DNA of 10,222 nucleotides from Candidatus Sulfotelmatobacter sp. GTDB taxonomy: Bacteria > Acidobacteriota > Terriglobia > Terriglobales > Acidobacteriaceae. Below the pieces are notes generated by a model, which was given only the letters and a program-made list of their open reading frames with translations, ran no database searches and was not told where the DNA came from. The stretch is taken from positions 1 through 10,222 of the forward strand of contig JASICF010000318.1 of the NCBI GenBank assembly GCA_030044775.1, in the 5' to 3' direction. The translations under genes were made by a program, and so were the position numbers. Below, piece by piece: positions 5,739-10,222 of this stretch (its first letter is position 1; every line of letters starts with the position of its first letter).

Positions 5739-6137
5739 ATGTCTCCCGCGGTGCTTCAGCGTGCTGCACGCCTTACTGGGATAGCCCCACAGTTTCTCGT
5801 CGACGACCTCAACCGGGCAATTGCGTACTACGTTGACAAACTCGGCTTCGAGTTGGATTTTGTGTATCAATCGTTCTACGCCGGTGTTACGCGTGACGGA
5901 CTCACGATACACCTCAAGCATGGATCCCGACTCAATGCCGAGAAGGAACACCGAAAACAGAACGAGCACCTGGACGCATATATTTCCGTATCCGGCGTTC
6001 GAGATTTGTTCAGCGAGTTGGGAACGCGTGGGGCACAGATCATCAAGCAACTGGAGCGAAGACCATGGGCGTGCCTCGATTTTTACGTCGAGGATCTCGA
6101 CGGCAATATTCTCTGCTTCAGCGAACCCGACGTTTGA
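5739..6137 (+). CDS. VOC (glyoxalase/bleomycin-resistance fold) protein
   Basis: A 132-residue protein of the vicinal-oxygen-chelate superfamily, probably cytoplasmic and dimeric. The two halves of the fold are visible. Residues 16-60 contain APQFLVDDLNRAIAYYVDKL, GF, and a strand IHLKHG with H58. Residues 77-130 contain HLDAYISVSGVRDLFSELG, then WACLDFYVEDLDGNILCFSE, where the DGN turn and the final E129 are typical. H77 and E129 are candidate metal ligands, but bleomycin-resistance-like members often bind a drug or metabolite without a metal. The ATG at 5739 is chosen over a TTG at 5727 because GAGG lies 6 nt ahead of it. The gene stands alone between non-coding DNA and a convergent prenyltransferase. 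Substrate is unknown; both antibiotic sequestration and a dioxygenase or isomerase role are possible. Confidence 0.85.
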   Translation: MSPAVLQRAARLTGIAPQFLVDDLNRAIAYYVDKLGFELDFVYQSFYAGVTRDGLTIHLKHGSRLNAEKEHRKQNEHLDAYISVSGVRDLFSELGTRGAQIIKQLERRPWACLDFYVEDLDGNILCFSEPDV

Positions 6138-6182
6138 TGCTTCCGGTTATCTGCGGCAAAGCAACGCGATGCCCGGCTTCAC

Positions 6183-7046
6183 TTACCTCCTCATCAGCAG
6201 GTCTCCCGAGACAAAGAGGAAAAAAACGATCGCGACCACTCCGTTCATTGTGAAGAATGCGGCATTGAGTTTCGATAGGTCGTCGGCTTTCACCAGCGAG
6301 TGCTCATAAGCCAACAGCCCCGCCACGACAAAAATCCCCGCCAGTGCGATTTTTCCCAAACCGAAGGCCGGTAGCAAAAGAAACAGCAACAGCAACATCA
6401 CGAAATGAAACACGCGTGCTACCCACAACGCACTGCCGATTCCGACCTGGCTTGGGATCGAGTACAGCCCAGCCTGCCGATCGAAATCCAAGTCCTGGCA
6501 AGCATAGAGAACATCAAAGCCGGCAACCCAGAACGTAACCGCAGCCGTAAGCAGGAGGATGCGCGGATCGAGCGAGCCACGCACTGCAATCCAGGCCGCG
6601 GCCGGGGCAATGCCCAAAGCGAATCCCAAAACCAGGTGCGACAAGCGCGTGAACCGTTTCGTATATGAATAAAGGAGCAAAACGGCAAGCGCCACCGGAG
6701 AAAGCCATAGCGCGAGCCGGTTCAGTTGTGCTGCCGAAAGAATGAAAATCCCGCAGGAGACGATGACAAACGTCGTCACGAAAGCAGGCGACAGAAGGCC
6801 GGCAGGAAGGGCGCGGGTGTGTGTCCGTGGATTCGCTGCGTCAATTGTAGCGTCGGCAAGCCGGTTAAACGCCATCGCCGCCGACCGCGCCGCCACCATC
6901 GCGATCACGATCCACAAAAGCTGATGCGCCGATGGAATGCCAGAAGCCGCGAGCATGGCCCCGCAAAGCGCGAACGGGAGAGCAAATACGGAGTGCTCCC
7001 ACTTGATCATCTCCAGAGTGACCCTTAGCTCGCGCAGAAACGGCAC
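6183..7046 (-). CDS. mqnP: UbiA-family prenyltransferase, probably MqnP of menaquinone synthesis
   Basis: An integral membrane aromatic prenyltransferase of 287 residues, close to the usual UbiA length. The two Asp-rich motifs are clear: N61-x3-D65-x3-D69 in FNRLADATIDAANPRTHTR, and D178-x2-Y181-x2-Q184-D185-x3-D189 in DVLYACQDLDFDRQAGLYSI. These bind the Mg-diphosphate of the polyprenyl donor. Several hydrophobic spans follow the UbiA pattern. The opening TLEMIKWEHSVFALPFAL is typical of the putative 4-hydroxybenzoate prenyltransferase subgroup that includes MqnP, which attaches the side chain in the futalosine menaquinone route. That assignment rests on subgroup resemblance, and UbiA itself is the alternative. 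The start is uncertain: GTG at 7046 fits the family length, and ATG at 7010 would remove 12 residues. The frame stays open to 7262 but the added residues look non-coding. Its 3' end faces the VOC gene across 45 bp. Confidence 0.88.
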   Translation of the reverse strand: MPFLRELRVTLEMIKWEHSVFALPFALCGAMLAASGIPSAHQLLWIVIAMVAARSAAMAFNRLADATIDAANPRTHTRALPAGLLSPAFVTTFVIVSCGIFILSAAQLNRLALWLSPVALAVLLLYSYTKRFTRLSHLVLGFALGIAPAAAWIAVRGSLDPRILLLTAAVTFWVAGFDVLYACQDLDFDRQAGLYSIPSQVGIGSALWVARVFHFVMLLLLFLLLPAFGLGKIALAGIFVVAGLLAYEHSLVKADDLSKLNAAFFTMNGVVAIVFFLFVSGDLLMRR

Positions 7047-7282
7047 AACAAGATTGTAAGGCAAGCTTTGAGATCGTTTACAGTATCTGTCACGCCGTTC
7101 TCGATTGGGATGTTTCGAACGCCGGGTTGCCTTGCAAGAGTTTTCTCCGTACGCGATTCTCGCTGGGCCGCAAGATATCCAAATTTGTAGTATTCCGACC
7201 CGGAGCCTTTCGACTCGATTGACAGCACAAAACTCCGTCGAGAATAATCCTTCGCATCGCATTCGGGCCTCGAACGAAACAT
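7025..7282 (-). CDS. Doubtful 85-aa open frame overlapping the prenyltransferase start
   Basis: An ATG at 7282 (or TTG at 7285) opens an 85-residue frame ending in TAA at 7025-7027, 22 bp past the GTG start of the prenyltransferase gene. A purine-rich stretch containing GGGGGA stands about 10 nt ahead of the ATG. The protein has no motif or membrane segment that I recognise. A strong rightward promoter (7219-7248) runs through it on the opposite strand. I list it because it is the only candidate gene between the two neighbours, but it is more likely non-coding. Confidence 0.2.
   Translation of the reverse strand: MFRSRPECDAKDYSRRSFVLSIESKGSGSEYYKFGYLAAQRESRTEKTLARQPGVRNIPIENGVTDTVNDLKACLTILLCRFCAS
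7053..7058 (-). promoter_or_regulatory. Putative -10 box (TACAAT) at the prenyltransferase GTG
   Basis: On the minus strand TACAAT (7058-7053) matches the -10 consensus at five of six positions and ends 6 nt before the GTG at 7046. Transcription would begin at or next to the GTG. There is no Shine-Dalgarno before this GTG. Together these suggest a leaderless message, as for nuoI. No good -35 box is present. Confidence 0.35.
7219..7248 (+). promoter_or_regulatory. Near-consensus promoter of the FG-GAP gene (TTGACA-18-AATAAT)
   Basis: TTGACA (7219-7224) is a perfect -35 hexamer. After 18 bp comes AATAAT (7243-7248), five of six matches to the -10. Transcription would start near 7255 and give a leader of about 95 nt for the gene at 7351. 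This is the best housekeeping-type promoter in the window. Confidence 0.65.
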
Positions 7283-7339
7283 CAAAATAACTTCCCCCTC
7301 GAAGGAATGAATACTTCGAACCTTAAAAGTGCATCGACC

Positions 7340-7344
7340 AGGAG
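7340..7344 (+). promoter_or_regulatory. Strong Shine-Dalgarno AGGAG of the FG-GAP gene
   Basis: AGGAG lies 6 nt before the ATG at 7351 and fixes the start, which is immediately followed by a signal peptide. Confidence 0.85.
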
Positions 7345-7350
7345 ATAACT

Positions 7351-8646
7351 ATGCCGGGCAAGACTCTATCCTTTTGTGTGCTCCTCCTTCTTGCGCAGTT
7401 TGCCGTAGCGCAATTTGCGAAACCAACCTCACCGCGCAGGCTTCCCTCGGAGCTTCAAACTGCGGAACTGACCGCCTCCGATGGCCAGCCAGGCAGTTAC
7501 GTCGGAACCTCTGTCGCAATCAGTGGGAGCACCGTGGTCGTAGGCGCTCCCGGCGTGAGGAGCGACTCCGAAGTCGTCCCCGGCGCCGTTTACGTTTATG
7601 TGAAACCCTCCACGGGATGGGAGAACATGACACAGTTGGCCAAGCTCACGGCCTCTGACAGTGGCGCGAACGACGGCTTCGGCAACCGTGTTGCCATTAG
7701 CGGAAACGTGATCGTCGTGAACTCTAACCTCCCAGAGCTTTACGTCTTTGTTGAGCCGGAGGGAGGATGGACCGACATGACCGAAACCGCAATTTTAACC
7801 GTACCCTCAGTAGGCTTGGATCCTTGCCTTTGTGGCGGGGTCGCCATTGATGGAGACACCATCGTCGTAGGCTCGCCGCTCGATGGCATCGGCAATTACG
7901 GATCGATCGAGGTCTTTGCTAAACCCACAAAGGGCGGCTGGCAAAGCGCGTCGGAACCGAGCGCGGTCCTTATGGAAGCGGGCGCGCTGTATGAAAGTCA
8001 ATCCTTCAACACCGTCGCGATCAGCGGAAAAACCATCGTGGGCGATGGTTTTGCGCAGAACGGAACAGCGGGCGAGTATTCGGTCTTTCTCTTTACCGAA
8101 CCTGAAACCGGCTGGAACGGCGACTACACTCCGCAGGCCGTGCTCTCGTCGACCCAGCCGCTGGATTACTTCAGGGCCGGACAGGTCGCCGTCAGCGAAG
8201 ACGGAACTACCGTGGTGGCGGGTTCTCCCAGTCCGAATCTTACTTTTTTCCCGCCGGGCTTCGTCGATGTCTGGGTTGAGCCGGCCAGCGGCTGGTCGGG
8301 CGTAAACATGACCGAGACCGCGCAACTCAGCGACGGTAACACGACCTTCGCCGATGAATTTGGAATCGCCACGGCGATCACCGGAAACGAAATCATCGTT
8401 GGAACGCCCGAGGCCATCCAACTCAAGGCCGGCGCCGCCTACCGCGGTGCGGCGTATGTGTATGTCAAACCCGCCTCCGGCTGGGCGACAACCACAGAAT
8501 ATAACGGTACGCTCCTCAGCTCCGACTGGACGGCGAACGACGGATTCGGCAGCGCCGTAGCCGCTCTCGGCGCGACTACAGTCGTCACTGAACCCTACGG
8601 TCCCAAAGAGCAAGGCGTGGGTTCGGCGTACGTTTACCAAAAATAA
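7351..8646 (+). CDS. Secreted seven-repeat FG-GAP beta-propeller protein
   Basis: A 431-residue exported protein. Residues 1-20 form a signal peptide (MPGKTLSFCVLLLLAQFAVA) with a likely cut after AVA. The rest is built from seven FG-GAP-like units with core phrases of the type FGxxVAISGxxIVVGAP, starting near residues 51, 110, 161, 219, 276, 337 and 399, a period of about 58 residues. Between them a second phrase recurs, as in GAVYVYVKPSTGW, LYVFVEPEGGW and AAYVYVKPASGW. Seven units predict a closed seven-bladed propeller like the head of integrin alpha chains, usually a binding or adhesion platform. No LPxTG, C-terminal anchor domain or catalytic motif is present, so the protein appears to be the propeller alone. 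Blades 3 and 4 are less regular, with PCLCG in place of FG in blade 3. The partner or ligand is unknown. A bidirectional terminator follows. Confidence 0.9.
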   Translation: MPGKTLSFCVLLLLAQFAVAQFAKPTSPRRLPSELQTAELTASDGQPGSYVGTSVAISGSTVVVGAPGVRSDSEVVPGAVYVYVKPSTGWENMTQLAKLTASDSGANDGFGNRVAISGNVIVVNSNLPELYVFVEPEGGWTDMTETAILTVPSVGLDPCLCGGVAIDGDTIVVGSPLDGIGNYGSIEVFAKPTKGGWQSASEPSAVLMEAGALYESQSFNTVAISGKTIVGDGFAQNGTAGEYSVFLFTEPETGWNGDYTPQAVLSSTQPLDYFRAGQVAVSEDGTTVVAGSPSPNLTFFPPGFVDVWVEPASGWSGVNMTETAQLSDGNTTFADEFGIATAITGNEIIVGTPEAIQLKAGAAYRGAAYVYVKPASGWATTTEYNGTLLSSDWTANDGFGSAVAALGATTVVTEPYGPKEQGVGSAYVYQK

Positions 8647-8672
8647 ATCCACCGTCGACAAACCTGAAAGCA

Positions 8673-8703
8673 AAAAGCCCGGCTTGATCAAGGCCGGGCT
8701 TTT
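8673..8703. terminator. Bidirectional intrinsic terminator
   Basis: AAAAGCCCGGC (8673-8683) and GCCGGGCTTTT (8693-8703) are perfect inverted repeats around the 9-nt loop TTGATCAAG. The GC stem is flanked by A on the left and T on the right, so it can stop transcription of the FG-GAP gene (stop at 8646) and of the convergent small gene ending at 8735. Confidence 0.88.
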
Positions 8704-8734
8704 CGGGTCTTCGATGAACACCTGTCGATACGTG

Positions 8735-8971
8735 TCAGGCCGCGGATCTCTTGGAGCGGCCTTCCAACGCAATGGGTTGAGCAACCTTGCGCACAAGAAA
8801 CGGCTGCAGGTTCGGCTCAGAACCGGCCCACTCCAGGCTGATGATGGAATGTCCGGGCTGGCACGTTACGAAATAGCGCTCGCCATTGGGGCTGGTTACT
8901 TCGAACTTGCCGGTCTCGCCCTGTAAAGCCTCGGCAACGTCATAAGTAGAAATACTGTCATTCAGTTTCAT
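8735..8971 (-). CDS. Small unknown protein, 78 aa
   Basis: I do not recognise this protein. It begins MKLNDSISTYDVAEALQGET and continues with alternating short strands (KFEVTSPNGERYFVTCQ, then SIISLEWAG), which suggests a small mixed alpha/beta domain. It ends in a basic tail rich in R, K and A. There is no signal peptide and no membrane span, so it should be cytoplasmic. One cysteine is present. It is well supported as a gene: GGAGG stands 7 nt before the ATG, a plausible promoter (TTGACT-16-TAAGAT) lies further up, and a bidirectional terminator follows its stop. It stands alone, so neighbours give no clue to function. Confidence 0.75.
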   Translation of the reverse strand: MKLNDSISTYDVAEALQGETGKFEVTSPNGERYFVTCQPGHSIISLEWAGSEPNLQPFLVRKVAQPIALEGRSKRSAA

Positions 8972-8978
8972 GGGGCTT

Positions 8979-8983
8979 CCTCC
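8979..8983 (-). promoter_or_regulatory. Strong Shine-Dalgarno GGAGG of the 78-aa gene
   Basis: On the minus strand GGAGG precedes the ATG at 8971 with a 7-nt spacer, which decides the start and supports that this short frame is a real gene. Confidence 0.75.
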
Positions 8984-9038
8984 AGTTTCAAGTCAGTTTT
9001 TGGATTTGTCCCCTGCCCTGGGTAGGAACGTTACTTTT

Positions 9039-9066
9039 ATCTTAGTTCACAACGGGTGAGAGTCAA
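9039..9066 (-). promoter_or_regulatory. Candidate promoter of the 78-aa gene (TTGACT-16-TAAGAT)
   Basis: On the minus strand TTGACT (9066-9061, five of six) is followed after 16 bp by TAAGAT (9044-9039, four of six, with the key A2 and T6 kept). The start would be near 9032, giving a leader of about 60 nt. Confidence 0.5.
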
Positions 9067-9213
9067 GACGCGGGCCGCACTTTTCGCGCTCGATTTTATA
9101 TTAAGGCGAACGCCTGAGGGCATCGCGCCTTCTGGCGGTTGTTCCACCCTCTCACCCTCTTTTTGGCGAAGGATGGAAACCTGGAACGCCGCGAGGCGTA
9201 TGTCTTTGGGTGG

Positions 9214-9233
9214 CGCAGCGGGTCACCGCTGCG
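9214..9233. repeat. Perfect 8-bp inverted repeat with 4-nt loop
   Basis: CGCAGCGG (9214-9221) and CCGCTGCG (9226-9233) pair perfectly around GTCA. There is no T run, so it is not an intrinsic terminator. It lies 90 bp upstream of the hydrolase start. It may be an operator, a repetitive extragenic palindrome or part of a longer repeat. Confidence 0.45.
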
Positions 9234-9311
9234 ATCTGCCGACAACGGGGCAACCCGGATTGCGCACCCATCGACGGACGGGTATGCTTTCGTCTGCCAT
9301 TCGGCCGCTAC

Positions 9312-9315
9312 GGAG
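9312..9315 (+). promoter_or_regulatory. Shine-Dalgarno GGAG deciding the GTG start of the hydrolase
   Basis: GGAG lies 7 nt before the GTG at 9323. The first residues after that GTG, SNSKRFRVGDIEC, begin the recognisable domain, so this start is preferred to those further upstream. Confidence 0.7.
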
Positions 9316-9322
9316 TAACACC

Positions 9323-10174
9323 GTGACCTCTAATTCTAAGCGCTTCCGGGTCGGCGATATCGAATGCATCGCGCTCTGCGACGGTACATTCTCTTATCCG
9401 CCGGCATGGTTCTTCATCAATGTGCCGCAGGAACAATGGGAGACCAGTCTGCGCGAGCACAGCCTTCCCACGGCGCACATCGAAACTCCATATACCTGTT
9501 TGCTTGTCAAGGCCGGAAGCCGCAAATTACTGGTCGACACAGGCGCTGACGGCTTAGCGCCGACGACCGGCAATTTGCTCACGAGGCTGCAAGCCGAAAA
9601 CATCGCGCCACATGAGATCACGGACGTGATTCTCACCCATGGCCATCCGGATCACATTGGCGGCGTGCTCGACGGACATGGTCAGCCAGCCTTTCCCAAC
9701 GCGCGCTACGCGATGTCAAAAACGGAGTGGGACTTCTGGACTGACCCTTCCGTTTTGCACGACGCGGCCATGGACGCGCACCTCAGGCAGATGTTGGTCT
9801 CCTGCGCGCAAAAGAATTTGCCGCCCCTAAAAACGCGTATTGATTTGTTCGAGGGAGAAAAAGAAATTGCTCCCGGAGTTCACGCGGTTCCCGCTCCCGG
9901 ACACACTCCCGGGCACATCGGGTTGCTGATTGCTTCTGGCAACCAACAACTGTTGCATATGTCCGATGCCGTGGTGCATCCCTTGCACCTGGAGAATCCG
10001 GGCTGGCGCTGTGTGTTCGATTTAGATCCGGTCCTGGCAGCAGAAACTCGCCGGAAAATCTGCGATCGTGCTGCTGCCGACGGGCCAACCGCGCTGGCTT
10101 ATCACTTCCCCTTCCCCGGGCTTGGGCAAGTGAAAGGCCACGGTATGGCGTACCGCTGGGAAGCGGTGGATTAA
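9323..10174 (+). CDS. Metallo-beta-lactamase-fold hydrolase
   Basis: A 283-residue cytoplasmic enzyme of the metallo-beta-lactamase superfamily; no signal peptide is present. The full two-metal ligand set is visible: H106-x-H108-x-D110-H111 in ILTHGHPDHIGG, H194 in APGHTPGHIG, D215 in HMSDAVVHP and H261 in AYHFPFPG. An opening strand-loop (FRVGDIECIALCDGTFSY) and LLVDTGAD before the metal motif are typical of the AiiA-lactonase and related hydrolase branch of MBL proteins. The sequence cannot tell lactonase from other esterase or lactamase-like activities. The helical insert at about 134-165 (EWDFWTDPS...LRQMLVSC) sits where this branch keeps its substrate lid. The start is the GTG behind GGAG. 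Its TAA stop interlocks with the stop of a gene arriving from the right. Confidence 0.9.
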   Translation: MTSNSKRFRVGDIECIALCDGTFSYPPAWFFINVPQEQWETSLREHSLPTAHIETPYTCLLVKAGSRKLLVDTGADGLAPTTGNLLTRLQAENIAPHEITDVILTHGHPDHIGGVLDGHGQPAFPNARYAMSKTEWDFWTDPSVLHDAAMDAHLRQMLVSCAQKNLPPLKTRIDLFEGEKEIAPGVHAVPAPGHTPGHIGLLIASGNQQLLHMSDAVVHPLHLENPGWRCVFDLDPVLAAETRRKICDRAAADGPTALAYHFPFPGLGQVKGHGMAYRWEAVD

Positions 10175-10222
10175 ACCTCGTCTTGCTCTTTCAACTTCGC
10201 GATCACGCCGAAATCTTCGAGC
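10171..10222 (-). CDS. C-terminal end of a gene cut by the window edge
   Basis: On the minus strand the last 16 codons read LEDFGVIAKLKEQDEV and end in TAA (10173-10171). The sequence is hydrophilic and helical in appearance, like a real C-terminus, and the frame is open to the window edge. The stop overlaps the stop of the hydrolase gene. I cannot name the protein from so short a piece. Confidence 0.5.
   Translation of the reverse strand, partial: LEDFGVIAKLKEQDEV

Larger units (their letters stand above)
8972..9322. other. Non-coding region between divergent genes, with a strong hairpin
   Basis: No gene is evident. The rightward frame of the hydrolase stays open back to a GTG at 9056, but the extra 89 residues show no fold and lack a ribosome binding site. 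The region holds the promoter of the leftward small gene, a short inverted repeat (AGGCG 9104-9108 / CGCCT 9111-9115) and a perfect 8-bp hairpin at 9214-9233. The section 9100-9300 is GC-rich and irregular, like intergenic repetitive DNA of these genomes, which cannot be shown from one copy. Confidence 0.45.

Noticed and set aside
7807..8796. A 329-residue open frame on the minus strand opposite the FG-GAP gene
   Set aside because: It is the antisense shadow of a clear exported repeat protein, has no recognisable domain, is Arg/Gly/Asp rich as expected for such shadows, and runs through the bidirectional terminator.
9056..9322. An 89-residue N-terminal extension of the MBL hydrolase
   Set aside because: The strong GGAG-GTG at 9312-9325 sits at the start of the recognisable domain, while the upstream part contains a perfect hairpin and no fold.

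Overview
The window most likely comes from a soil-type Acidobacteriota chromosome. This is an inference from gene content: a carboxypeptidase-regulatory/plug TonB-dependent receptor with a C-terminal Phe, an MqnP-like UbiA prenyltransferase, a secreted FG-GAP propeller, and a moderately GC-rich sequence with short operons. No tRNA, rRNA, CRISPR array, insertion sequence or phage gene is visible. It looks like ordinary chromosome with many single-gene units facing in alternating directions.

Layout. 1-293: non-coding DNA ending in a TATACT box right in front of an isolated nuoI (294-824, +), the two-[4Fe-4S] subunit of NADH:quinone oxidoreductase; no other nuo gene follows. 1004-1156 (+): a 50-residue basic protein whose stop codon interlocks (CTAG) with that of the convergent TonB-dependent receptor (1153-3678, -). 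3679-4002: a 324-bp divergent control region. 4003-4587 and 4584-5435 (+): a translationally coupled ECF sigma factor and membrane anti-sigma factor. The anti-sigma carries a zinc finger, one membrane span and an unusual extracytoplasmic domain that resembles a degenerate HNH-like secreted family. 5436-5738: non-coding DNA with four successive stem-loops, the last followed by T4, and a 12-bp palindrome, in front of a glyoxalase-fold (VOC) protein (5739-6137, +). 6183-7046 (-): an MqnP/UbiA-type prenyltransferase. 7351-8646 (+): a secreted seven-repeat FG-GAP beta-propeller behind a near-consensus promoter. 8673-8703: a bidirectional terminator shared with a convergent 78-residue unknown protein (8735-8971, -). 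8972-9322: non-coding, with an 8-bp perfect hairpin. 9323-10174 (+): a metallo-beta-lactamase-fold hydrolase whose stop interlocks (TTAA) with the end of a gene entering from the right edge (-).

How the genes relate. The only clear functional unit is the sigma/anti-sigma pair. Its divergent neighbour, the outer-membrane receptor, is a plausible target or partner, but the receptor lacks the N-terminal signalling domain expected of a classical FecA/FecR/FecI system, so any link would differ from that model. NuoI and the MqnP-like enzyme both belong to a menaquinone-based respiratory chain but are 5 kb apart and not co-transcribed. The most interesting items are the HNH-like anti-sigma fusion, the stem-loop cluster, the two possible leaderless starts and the two interlocked convergent stop pairs.
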